IMG/VR virus record: IMGVR_UViG_3300042450_001464
Location: 1 to 32,814 of that record
DNA from: a virus
Strand: one strand, 5' to 3'
Length of the DNA stretch: 32,814 bases
Below are positions 21,763 through 28,397 of the stretch, piece after piece; the first letter of the stretch is position 1, and each line of letters begins with the position of its first letter. The notes under the pieces are model-generated. The model saw only the letters and a program-made list of their open reading frames with translations, searched no databases and had not been told where the DNA came from. The position numbers and the translations under genes were made by a program.

Positions 21763-22347
21763 TCAGAAAGGGATCTCGTCATCGGGCAGCGTCGCCGTCA
21801 CCTTCTGCGCCGCCGTCTGACGCGGCACCGACGCAACCCGCTCAGCCTTCGGGAGCTTTCCCGGCTCCATGGGCAAATATTTCTTGACCACGGCGCTGAC
21901 CTTGCCGGCCTTCGACGTGTAGTGCGACACCTCGACCAGCAGGTGCCGCCCGATCAGTTCGTCGGGAACGATCGCCAAGGTGCTGCCAACGGGGATGATG
22001 CCGACCGCCTGGGCCAGTTGCTGCGCCCGCCACCCCAAGTGCTTCGGGATGTCGTCGAAAATGAACTTGAATCCGCCGCTTGCATCGGTCAGCCGCAGTT
22101 TCAGGCACTGCCCGTCCGGGTTTTCGTCACTGATCTTGTATTCGTTCGGCCCTTCCTCCGCGGCGAGGATCGACATGGTGCGCGTGCCGACGGGCACGAT
22201 CGGCCGCTCGAGCGTCTCAGTCTGCGGGTTGTCTTGGATCGCGAATTGCATGGGTGGTGTCCTCTTGAACTTGTTGATGTAGGGATCGTTCTGTGAATGC
22301 CTTAACTCGTATTCGTTCTGCTCAAACGTGCTTCGTGGCTGGGTCAC
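21763..22347 (-). CDS. Recombination-associated ssDNA-binding-like protein with SSB-type acidic tip
   Basis: A 194-residue protein from GTG at 22347, overlapping the ATPase stop as GTGA. An ATG at 22251 with AGAGGA is also possible. The core (about 50-170) is beta-rich and ends with a disordered stretch and the tip LPDDEIPF. That tip is the acidic DDxIPF tail by which SSB proteins bind recombination and replication partners. It is adjacent to the Sak4-like ATPase, as expected for a recombination pair. No clear OB fold can be confirmed by eye, so DUF669-like or other SSB-tailed proteins are alternatives. Confidence 0.65.
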   Translation of the reverse strand: MTQPRSTFEQNEYELRHSQNDPYINKFKRTPPMQFAIQDNPQTETLERPIVPVGTRTMSILAAEEGPNEYKISDENPDGQCLKLRLTDASGGFKFIFDDIPKHLGWRAQQLAQAVGIIPVGSTLAIVPDELIGRHLLVEVSHYTSKAGKVSAVVKKYLPMEPGKLPKAERVASVPRQTAAQKVTATLPDDEIPF

Positions 22348-23309
22348 GCGGTCGCCTCCTCACCAGCGAGTGCTTCGATACGGGCGTCGATCTGATCGAG
22401 CAGCAGGTTGCCCTGGCTCTCGGTCAGGTCGCCCGCTGTCACCTTGTTCGCGACCTTGGGCCGTAGCCGCTCAAGGCTGGGCAGGCCCGCCGTGGCGATA
22501 GCCCTGCTCGTGTCCTCGATCAGCTTGCCGGTGTCGATCGCCGGCTCGGTCTTGAGACGGGGTGTCTCAATCTCTTGACCGCCGGCAAGCCACGCTGCGA
22601 TCTTCGCCCCCGTGTCCACCGTGATCGGCTTCGGATCGCCAGAGAAAAGCCCCGTGCGGTCCTTTGAAACGGTCGCGTAGTGGCCGTTGTGGATCAGATC
22701 GAGGCAGCAGGTGAACTCGTACTCGAGCCCGTCGCGGGCTTCGAGCTTCATGCCCAGGCGTTCAACCCGTTTCTTGCCGCCGGCCCCCTCTGCCTGCGCC
22801 GTTTCAGTTTTCGACCGCCCGGTGCAGATGACGTGGGCCGGCGAGTGCTGGATCTTGTCGACGAACTTCCGCCACCGCGGCGTGATCACGCTCCACGCGG
22901 ACCACGTGTTGCCGCGGAACTCCGCTTTCGCAATGTCCTCAAGCAGTTCCAAGCAGCCGCCCGTGCCGCTCCAACAGTGGGTCACGCTGTCGATGATTAT
23001 CACTTCGTACCCGGCCTCCTCGGCCGCGGTGATCGCCTCGATGTACCGCTCGGGCGTGTACGGCGGCTTCAAGTCGATGACGCTGAAATCATGCAGGTGG
23101 TCGTAGAGGTCGCTTGAGCCCTCCTCGGTGTCGATCACCACCGTCTGCCCGCCGATTCCCTTGGAGATTTGCAACGCTCCCCAGGTCTTGCCGCTCCCGC
23201 TCGGGCCGGTGAGCAGCAGTCGCAGTTTGGTTGCCGACCGCTTTGCCTTGCGGATCGAAACCGCCATGCCGACAAGCCCCAAAAACAGCCAAAAAATCAG
23301 AGTATTCAT
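22344..23309 (-). CDS. Sak4-like RecA-fold ATPase (single-strand annealing partner)
   Basis: A 321-residue P-loop ATPase. Walker A GPSGSGKT (35-42), VVIDTEEG after it (57-64), and Walker B VIIIDSVTHCWS (103-114) match the phage Sak4/AAA_24 group of RecA-core proteins. These bind ssDNA and act with an SSB in phage recombination. The first 15 residues (NTLIFWLFLGLVGMA) are strongly hydrophobic. They may be untranslated, with the real start at MAVSIRKAK (23267), but the upstream AAGGGA site favours the longer form. The C-terminal third is helical. Confidence 0.82.
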   Translation of the reverse strand: MNTLIFWLFLGLVGMAVSIRKAKRSATKLRLLLTGPSGSGKTWGALQISKGIGGQTVVIDTEEGSSDLYDHLHDFSVIDLKPPYTPERYIEAITAAEEAGYEVIIIDSVTHCWSGTGGCLELLEDIAKAEFRGNTWSAWSVITPRWRKFVDKIQHSPAHVICTGRSKTETAQAEGAGGKKRVERLGMKLEARDGLEYEFTCCLDLIHNGHYATVSKDRTGLFSGDPKPITVDTGAKIAAWLAGGQEIETPRLKTEPAIDTGKLIEDTSRAIATAGLPSLERLRPKVANKVTAGDLTESQGNLLLDQIDARIEALAGEEATA

Positions 23310-23420
23310 GTGCCACGTGTCCCTTCGTTTTTGTTTTCGTCCTGTAAAAATCCCGACTCCGCGTCCTGCCTTGCCGGGGCAATCCCTTCCTGGGCAATCC
23401 CGGTTCCACCGGGCTCCTGT

Positions 23421-23642
23421 TCAGTGCGTGATGTCTGCGGTCGGCACCGTGACCCACGAGTGGTCGACGTTCACAACGACGGTCTTGCCGTCGTCGCTGT
23501 ACCACTCGACGTGTCCCGACCAGTGCTTGCCCTTGGTGATGCCGCTGACAAAGTCGCCAATGGTTGGGGCCGAAGCTGCAATTCCGTAGGTGTCCTGCAT
23601 TCCGGCAACGGCACCGGCGTATTCGTTTTCGTGGGGGCTCAT
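23421..23642 (-). CDS. Small hypothetical early protein
   Basis: A 73-residue protein with AAGGA before its ATG. Beta-rich C-terminal half (HVEWYSDDGKTVVVNVDHSWVTV) could be a small SH3-like or OB-like barrel. It is the first gene after two candidate promoters. The next 110 bases before the ATPase gene hold only a short CCCGG/CCGGG hairpin and a GGGCAATCCC direct repeat. Confidence 0.7.
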   Translation of the reverse strand: MSPHENEYAGAVAGMQDTYGIAASAPTIGDFVSGITKGKHWSGHVEWYSDDGKTVVVNVDHSWVTVPTADITH

Positions 23643-23670
23643 TTGGGTGGTTCCTTCAAGTGTGGGGCGT

Positions 23671-23698
23671 AATGTACGGGCGTGCAGGTCATCGTCAA
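23671..23698 (-). promoter_or_regulatory. Candidate sigma70-type promoter
   Basis: On the minus strand, TTGACG (23693-23698), a 16-base spacer and TACATT (23671-23676). A transcript would start near 23664 and give a leader of about 20 bases before the ATG at 23642. It would feed the ATPase and DNA-binding genes. No CTACCGA operator is present here. Confidence 0.45.
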
Positions 23699-23766
23699 GG
23701 GGTGGTGTACAAACTTTCTAGGCGCGGGTTATTTTGCTCGCGGTGGGTTATGCCGCGATCGGCAGT

Positions 23767-23795
23767 ACAGTATCGATGTCGGTAGAACGTGTCAA
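23767..23795 (-). promoter_or_regulatory. Promoter with operator-like site (O2)
   Basis: On the minus strand, TTGACA (23790-23795), a 17-base spacer and TACTGT (23767-23772). The spacer holds a site matching 13 of 16 bases of the perfect palindrome at 25018-25033. The -35 region CGGTAGAACGTGTCAAC is identical at both places (17 bases). The promoter lies at the stop of the 47-residue gene and would drive the recombination genes. Confidence 0.65.
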
Positions 23796-23935
23796 CCCAA
23801 AAAACGGGCGAGTGTGCCCAGAACAAAATCGATGCTGTGGGCAATGGCTTGGGCAAGGTCGGAGTCGGTTCCGAGCTCCTGCCCCATGCGGATCAGTACC
23901 AGCGATTGCAAAGCGGCGTTCCAGTTGCGTTTCAT
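23792..23935 (-). CDS. Short hypothetical protein
   Basis: A 47-residue helical protein (MKRNWNAALQSLVLIRMGQE) with the perfect ribosome site AAGGAGGACGAC-ATG. Its size and helical, partly hydrophobic character suggest a small regulator or membrane-associated peptide. Its stop codon overlaps the -35 of the O2 promoter. Confidence 0.6.
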   Translation of the reverse strand: MKRNWNAALQSLVLIRMGQELGTDSDLAQAIAHSIDFVLGTLARFLG

Positions 23936-23958
23936 GTCGTCCTCCTTGACGGGATTGG

Positions 23959-24456
23959 TCAGAGCCCCAAGCCAGACAGCGAGACAATCGCCGGGCTGCA
24001 CTGCTGGGGCGAAACGAGCCACGAGTACGGTCTGCCGCTGGGGTGCGTGCTGGGCGGCAGTACGGATTGGGCGGGCTTGCCACCGATGCGGATCTCGGCA
24101 CCGCCGAACTTTCGCCAACCGCACGGCGGGAGATCGCCAGCGAGGCGAAACAGCCTGTGCTCGCCGCGGCCAGAAGCCCAGGTCGGCGTCTCAATGTCTA
24201 GGAGCCCGCGGTCGGCAAGCCACTGCCGGCCAGCGGCGTCGTCATACTCCACGTCGATGAGGTTGCCATGCCCAAGCAGGATGCCAAGGTTGTAGCCCTG
24301 GTCAAGCCACTCGCCGATCACGTCGGCGATTGTGGTGGCGAGCGTGTTCCACGCGTTGCCGAGCGGCCGCTTGTCGCCGCGGGCCACCTTGACCACAGCG
24401 GCACCGTGCTCGAGGAGGGCAGCGAGGTCGGCGTCGATCGTGCTAGTCATGGTCAT
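23959..24456 (-). CDS. Stand-alone prim-pol (AEP primase-polymerase) domain
   Basis: The ATG at 24456 with AAGGA upstream gives 165 residues, about the length of one prim-pol catalytic domain. DVE in NLIDVEYDD (68-70) is the metal motif. GRGEHRLFR (97-104, His100) is the family's sGxHxYF-type motif. GAEIRIGG (119-126) and SVLPPSTHPSGRPYSWL complete the fold. Such domains usually sit on longer proteins with helicase domains; here the frame ends just after the core. It may prime or extend short products for the phage, or be a shortened former primase. A second, unrelated AEP-like primase is at 17352-19091. Confidence 0.82.
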   Translation of the reverse strand: MTMTSTIDADLAALLEHGAAVVKVARGDKRPLGNAWNTLATTIADVIGEWLDQGYNLGILLGHGNLIDVEYDDAAGRQWLADRGLLDIETPTWASGRGEHRLFRLAGDLPPCGWRKFGGAEIRIGGKPAQSVLPPSTHPSGRPYSWLVSPQQCSPAIVSLSGLGL

Positions 24457-24529
24457 TGCTTGATTCCTTGTGTGAAATGCCACCCGTTTCGCGGCTGTCG
24501 GCTGGCCGGGTGGCCCCACCTTGTTCGGG

Positions 24530-24724
24530 TCAGGCTGCGGACTCGAGTGCTTGGCAGAGGGCGATGAACTTGGCCGACTCCATGCGGGCCTGAGCGGTCG
24601 CCATGCAGGCGGCGAACACGGTGTCGGCATCTGGGCGAAAGTCATTCATCAGCCCGCACATCACGTCGCGGATCTGATCGTCGGTGAGCTCTTCGATTCG
24701 GGCGGTGAGGGTTGCGGTGGTCAT
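24530..24724 (-). CDS. Small acidic helical protein
   Basis: I chose the ATG at 24724 with AAGGA eight bases upstream, giving 64 residues (MTTATLTARIEELTDDQIRD). It is helical, with two Met-rich segments (DVMCGLMNDF and AACMATAQARME). It resembles small phage early proteins of unknown role. It lies between the leaderless gene and the prim-pol gene. Confidence 0.65.
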   Translation of the reverse strand: MTTATLTARIEELTDDQIRDVMCGLMNDFRPDADTVFAACMATAQARMESAKFIALCQALESAA

Positions 24725-24789
24725 CGTTGCGTTCCTTCGTTCGTGGTCGTGTTGCCCGGCGGCGAAGTTGCCGCCGGGTGGAGTTGTGG

Positions 24790-25008
24790 CTAGCGGGCAC
24801 ACATCACAACCTGCCATCCCATGTCAGCCAGCAGCGTGTCGTCAGCCCTCGGGCAGCGATCTCGCAGAGTTTCAATGGCGATCCGGTGGGCGCAGCTGGT
24901 GTCGGCAACGCCGTTCTTCTTGACGGCTTTCTTGGCGGCGGCAAAGTCAGCGTTGTTGATTTTGGCGTTCATGTTCTTGTCTCCGGTGTTGGTGTCGTTG
25001 GTCGTCAT
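24790..25008 (-). CDS. Small early protein, possible leaderless gene
   Basis: A 72-residue protein from ATG at 25008, or 60 residues from MNAKINNADF at 24972, which has GGAGA upstream. The longer form starts seven bases beyond the -10 box, i.e. at the predicted +1. The protein is Lys- and Ala-rich, helical, with two Cys (SCAHRIAIETL and QVVMCAR). It is the first gene of the early operon controlled by the O1 operator. I recognise no family. Confidence 0.65.
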   Translation of the reverse strand: MTTNDTNTGDKNMNAKINNADFAAAKKAVKKNGVADTSCAHRIAIETLRDRCPRADDTLLADMGWQVVMCAR

Positions 25009-25014
25009 GTCCTT

Positions 25015-25043
25015 ACTCTACCGATATCGGTAGAACGTGTCAA
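25015..25043 (-). promoter_or_regulatory. Promoter with perfect 16-bp palindromic operator (O1)
   Basis: On the minus strand, TTGACA (25038-25043), a 17-base spacer and TAGAGT (25015-25020). The perfect palindrome CTACCGATATCGGTAG (25018-25033) covers the spacer and part of the -10 box, so a bound protein would block RNA polymerase. It should drive the early genes from 25008 leftwards. Intergenic bases 25044-25136 also hold a T7 run on the minus strand after a weak stem, a possible weak terminator for the preceding gene. Confidence 0.75.
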
Positions 25044-25136
25044 CTGGCATAAGAAAAAAACAAGAAACTGGACTTTCTCGGAGGAAACCGGGGTTCCCGC
25101 CCTTGTCGGACACTTTGGGAAGTGCGAAACCGGGGG

Positions 25137-25388
25137 TCAGGTGTCTGGCGAAAAGCCGCCGGCGGGCGGGCCGGGCATGGCCCCGGCGTCTCGAGCCTTC
25201 TGCCGCAGGGACGCCAGCCGCTTGAGCTCGTCGCGGTCGAGCACAAGGCTCCGTGCGCCATGCCGCTTCGACCAGACCTGCTTATTGCGTGCCAACTGAC
25301 GGATCCTGCCCATGGTGCAGCCGAGGATTTCAGCGGCTTCGCGGCACGAAATAAGGGTCCGGCTCGGCTCTTTTAGCATAGCAATCAT
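25137..25388 (-). CDS. HTH_17/excisionase-like DNA-binding protein
   Basis: An 83-residue protein. LISCREAAEILGCTMGRIRQLARNKQVW holds the MerR/HTH_17-type helix-turn-helix (residues 13-40), then the wing-like KRHGARSLVLDRDELKRL segment. This is the usual form of Xis and small repressor proteins. It lies next to the integrase on the other strand, as excisionase genes do. Its ATG at 25388 is at the predicted +1 of the O3 promoter, so it may be leaderless and may control itself. A start at MLKEPS (25379) is also possible. Confidence 0.78.
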   Translation of the reverse strand: MIAMLKEPSRTLISCREAAEILGCTMGRIRQLARNKQVWSKRHGARSLVLDRDELKRLASLRQKARDAGAMPGPPAGGFSPDT

Positions 25389-25394
25389 GCCTCT

Positions 25395-25422
25395 ATTCTA
25401 CCGACAGCGGCAATCGGGTCAA
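25395..25422 (-). promoter_or_regulatory. Promoter with operator-like site (O3)
   Basis: On the minus strand, TTGACC (25417-25422), a 16-base spacer and TAGAAT (25395-25400). The site CTACCGACAGCGGCAA (25398-25413) matches the O1 palindrome at 12 of 16 positions. It should drive the excisionase-like gene. The order suggests autoregulation, if that gene product binds the site. Confidence 0.65.
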
Positions 25423-25559
25423 ACCGACCGCCCCTTTGCCTATCCTACTCGAATCCCTGTACACTATCCGACAGCCCCTTTCGGGGCGATTGTTTTAGCG
25501 GATGGGGTGTAGTTATGTACACTGTTCACCTGTGAACGCTGTTTTTAAGGGACAAAAAA
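25423..25559. other. Integrase upstream region: palindromes and possible attP
   Basis: The gap before the integrase holds a GCCCC-TTTC-GGGGC hairpin (25474-25487) followed by GATTGTTTT on the plus strand, a direct repeat TGTACACT (25458-25465 and 25516-25523), and a palindrome GTTCAC-CT-GTGAAC (25524-25537). The palindrome lies just upstream of AAGGGA and the integrase ATG, in a typical operator place. Arm-type integrase sites or the attachment core could lie here, but no core match to a host tRNA end is visible. Confidence 0.35.
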
Positions 25560-26486
25560 ATGATCACGCTACGAGACCTTTTGAGAGACAGAATTGCACC
25601 GTTGCGGAACCTCAGCGACAGGAGCGTTGTGATGTACGAATCGACGCTCGACCGCCTGCGGGATCACCTGGGCCACGAGGCGACGGTCGACGACCTCGAC
25701 GATCTGACGATCGCCAAGTTCTTGAGATGGCGGGCCACGACGGTTCACGACCCGCGACGGGGGCTGATCTCGCCGGCCAGCCTCGCCAAAGATTCTGCCC
25801 ACCTGAGAACATTGTGGAATTGGTGCGCCAAGAAACGGATGAAGAGGGCCGACGGTGAACTGATCGAGTTCCCCGATTACGCCCGCCCTCGAGTCCCCAA
25901 GCCGCGGCCCAAGGCGTTCACCATCGAGCAGTTGTCGTCGCTGGTTCGGGCGGCCAGACACCGCAAGGGGCATATCTGCGGCAAGCCGGCGGCTTGGTAT
26001 TGGACGACCAAACTGATGGCGCTCTGGCAGACGGGCGAGAGGATCGGTGCGATCCTGCAGATCCGGTGGGGTGAGGTCGATTTTGAGCGACACACGCTCA
26101 CGTTCCTCGCCGCCACGCGCAAGGGCCACCGGGAGACCATTACACGGGCGATCACGCCCGATCTGGCTCGTATGTTAGCCGCTCAGAAGGGGGCCGCAGG
26201 CGAGCTTGTATGGGCTTGGAATAAGGACAGGGAGCCGTTGTCGGTCTACCCGTCTCTGCGGGTGCTCTGCCGCGTAGCCCAGGTGCCGTATCTGCCCTTC
26301 CATTCGATTAGAAAAAGCACCGCAAGTTATCTGAAGAGGGCCGGCCAATCGGCAAAGGACACGCTGGGTCACAGCTCGGAGGAAATGGGCGACCACTATT
26401 ACGACGAGGACATAACCGGGCGAAAGTCGGCGCTGGACTTTCTCCCGCCCCTCGACCTCGACGGGCCAGACAAACCCGCAACCTGA
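25560..26486 (+). CDS. Phage integrase, tyrosine recombinase
   Basis: A 308-residue protein with AAGGGA seven bases upstream. An N-terminal core-binding domain (about 15-105) precedes the catalytic domain: Arg161 in QTGERIGAI, Lys188 in ATRKGHR, HxxR in FHSIRKST (His248 and Arg251), His271 in LGHSS, and Tyr280 or Tyr281 in GDHYYDE. This is the only plus-strand gene, next to an excisionase-like gene, which points to a temperate or formerly temperate phage. It should integrate the phage genome into a host attachment site. It ends just before a strong shared hairpin. Confidence 0.85.
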   Translation: MITLRDLLRDRIAPLRNLSDRSVVMYESTLDRLRDHLGHEATVDDLDDLTIAKFLRWRATTVHDPRRGLISPASLAKDSAHLRTLWNWCAKKRMKRADGELIEFPDYARPRVPKPRPKAFTIEQLSSLVRAARHRKGHICGKPAAWYWTTKLMALWQTGERIGAILQIRWGEVDFERHTLTFLAATRKGHRETITRAITPDLARMLAAQKGAAGELVWAWNKDREPLSVYPSLRVLCRVAQVPYLPFHSIRKSTASYLKRAGQSAKDTLGHSSEEMGDHYYDEDITGRKSALDFLPPLDLDGPDKPAT

Positions 26487-26493
26487 CAGCGAG

Positions 26494-26528
26494 GAGCCCC
26501 GAGGGGGAAGGGAAAAACCTCGGGGCTC
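26494..26528. terminator. Bidirectional hairpin between convergent genes
   Basis: GAGCCCCGAGG and CCTCGGGGCTC form a perfect 11-bp stem with a 13-base loop, between the integrase stop and the stop of the gene at 26544-26747. There is no U-run on either strand, so it may be a rho-assisted or weak terminator or a stability hairpin. The place between convergent genes supports a terminator role. Confidence 0.6.
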
Positions 26529-26543
26529 GACCCGCCGTCCGGC

Positions 26544-26747
26544 TCAGTCTCCGCGTATCCGCGACAACTCCGGTCGTTCGTCACGTTGGGCGATCGTCAC
26601 GGCCAGCACTCCCTGCAGCCGCCGCACCTCGGCGACGCAGTGCAGCACCATGGCCGCAAGCGTCCCGCTCGTGCCGGTATAAGCACCGCTGAACGCACGG
26701 GCACGCTGCTCGCACTCCTCGAGGTATTCCTCACTCATCAATATCAT
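26544..26747 (-). CDS. Small hypothetical protein
   Basis: From ATG at 26747 (MILMSEEYLEECEQRARAFS), with AGGA five bases upstream; an ATG at 26738 is also possible. The 67-residue protein is helical and acidic. It overlaps the end of the Nmad1-like gene by 17 bases and may be its partner. I see no motif. Confidence 0.6.
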   Translation of the reverse strand: MILMSEEYLEECEQRARAFSGAYTGTSGTLAAMVLHCVAEVRRLQGVLAVTIAQRDERPELSRIRGD

Positions 26748-27222
26748 CTTGTTCCTCTTGGAAAAGCAGCAGGGCAAGCAGCGAATACGAAGCAAGGTCG
26801 AGCAAATTATCGACCACGCCCTCGTTGTGCAGCCGGCCGGTCGCGTTGAATGATGCCAGCCGCGTGACCTTGTCGCTCAACCGCACCATTGCACCCTTCC
26901 ACGCTGGGATGCCGACGAACTTCGCGCCGTTGCGGATGTTCGCCAAGGGATCTGTACCAGACGGGCAACCGTAGTCATGACTTTTGTTTTTGTGCATTTC
27001 TTTCAGCGAGTCGCAGAGGTCAAAGAAACGCTGCGATGTCGGGTGTGCCTCTGGCGTTAGCAGCCCGTCGCCGGTGAATCGCTGGGCGTACTTCTCCGCG
27101 CTGGCCTGGGTGGCCGCTTGCCAACCTGTTTTCGGCTCGCATCGCTGCCCTTCGCAGCAACCCGCCATCCGTTCCTCAACCGCGTTCCGCAGTGCGGCGT
27201 TTTCAAGTTCGAGTGTGTTCAT
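26731..27222 (-). CDS. Nmad1/DUF1599-like protein
   Basis: A 163-residue protein with AAAGGGA upstream; its ATG overlaps the phosphoesterase stop (ATGA). After a short helix, the core (about 70-160) has SHDYGCPSGTDPLANIRNGAKF and WKGAMVRLSDKVTRL, then LHNEGVVDNLLDLASYSLLAL. It fits the nucleotide-modification-associated domain 1 (DUF1599) pattern, an all-alpha fold related to NTP pyrophosphatases. Such proteins are linked to modified-nucleotide pools in phages. Here it lies with a metallophosphoesterase. Activity is not shown. Confidence 0.65.
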   Translation of the reverse strand: MNTLELENAALRNAVEERMAGCCEGQRCEPKTGWQAATQASAEKYAQRFTGDGLLTPEAHPTSQRFFDLCDSLKEMHKNKSHDYGCPSGTDPLANIRNGAKFVGIPAWKGAMVRLSDKVTRLASFNATGRLHNEGVVDNLLDLASYSLLALLLFQEEQDDIDE

Positions 27223-28397
27223 GTCTTTCCCTTTGGTGCTGCAACGTGCATGGCGGTGAGCCCGCCATCCGGCTGGTAAAGGAAAGTCTCCATTGCTTGT
27301 CTAGCGCCGATGAATCCGTTGACGCTGTGCCAATCATCCGGCGGGCAAAGAGCCGGTGCGGTTCGCACAATCACGCCGTCCAGCGTTTCAATCGGTCGCT
27401 GCCATTCCGCAGCCTGCGAATGAAAGTGGCCCGTGTGCCATTCGCGGTAGGGGCACTCGCTCCAGTGCTGCGCGGCTTCCAGTGCCATAATTTGCGGCAA
27501 TCGACGCTTTGCCCTGTGACCGTGAACAAAGGCGAGTAGGTTTTTTCCGTGCCGGTAATACTGCCTGCCGGTGAAGTCGGCTTTGACACTCACTCTCTTC
27601 GAGTTGCGGAACCGCTCAAGCAAGATCCGTTGAAACGTCCACGTCAGTACCTCGTCATGGTTGCCGTTGACCACGATCACGTCGGTGGGCACCGTCTCCG
27701 CTGATCGCTCGACAATCGCCAGCAACGAGTCACAGCCCACTTGAATCATCTTCTGCAACCGCCCGTCACGCTCTAGCGGTGTGCCCGATGTCGTGGTGCC
27801 GCTAGGCGTGTCGTAGTGGAAGAGATCGCCCAAGAACGCAATCGTCCTGCGAGTGGGCTTGTGGGAATCTCCCACCGCCAGCAGTTCGCTGCCGGCCTGG
27901 CCCACGAGCTGCTCGGCAATGTCGAGATCGTAGTCGTCGCCGCCGGTCGTTTTCTGCCATGCGTATTTACCGAAATGACAGTCGGCGACAACGAGCAGTT
28001 GCAGCAACCCCTCCCGCCGCTTCGGCTTCGCGTATCCCTTTTTCGGTATACGCCGCAGTTCCTTCTTCGCCGCCGCGATCATCGCCTCGACACACTCAAT
28101 CGTCGTCGGCCCGCCGCGCGGCTTGAGCCGCACGAACACGCGGTGCAACTCGATGCTCCCGCCGTCGCCGTCGCCGCATTCCCATTTCGTCGCTTCGCTG
28201 GCGGCAATCTCAAAGCGTGTCATATCCGCTTCGATGTGCCGCAGCAGATCCTCGACAGTCTTGATTCGCCGCGACGTGCTACGTGCTTCGAGCGTGTCGC
28301 CGTCCTGCCGCTGTGTCACCTGCTCCGCGTCGGCAGCGGGTTTCGGTGGCGGGAGTTTCGCGGCCACGCTGGCGGCTAGCGTCTTTTTCGTAGCCAT
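27219..28397 (-). CDS. Calcineurin-like metallophosphoesterase
   Basis: A 392-residue protein with all metallophosphoesterase motifs: DxH in VVADCHFGK (139-141), GD in AFLGDLFHYD (190-191), GNHDE (245-249), HGHR (292-295) and GHFH (323-326). The N-terminal 125 residues are a Lys- and Pro-rich extension. It binds two metals and hydrolyses phosphodiesters or phosphomonoesters, such as DNA, nucleotides or proteins. Phage members are often of unknown substrate. The neighbour Nmad1-like protein suggests a nucleotide role. Confidence 0.88.
   Translation of the reverse strand: MATKKTLAASVAAKLPPPKPAADAEQVTQRQDGDTLEARSTSRRIKTVEDLLRHIEADMTRFEIAASEATKWECGDGDGGSIELHRVFVRLKPRGGPTTIECVEAMIAAAKKELRRIPKKGYAKPKRREGLLQLLVVADCHFGKYAWQKTTGGDDYDLDIAEQLVGQAGSELLAVGDSHKPTRRTIAFLGDLFHYDTPSGTTTSGTPLERDGRLQKMIQVGCDSLLAIVERSAETVPTDVIVVNGNHDEVLTWTFQRILLERFRNSKRVSVKADFTGRQYYRHGKNLLAFVHGHRAKRRLPQIMALEAAQHWSECPYREWHTGHFHSQAAEWQRPIETLDGVIVRTAPALCPPDDWHSVNGFIGARQAMETFLYQPDGGLTAMHVAAPKGKT

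Noticed and set aside
25474-25496. Strong intrinsic terminator upstream of the integrase
   Set aside because: The stem is five base pairs and the T tract is broken by GATTG. It is kept only as part of the intergenic control region.
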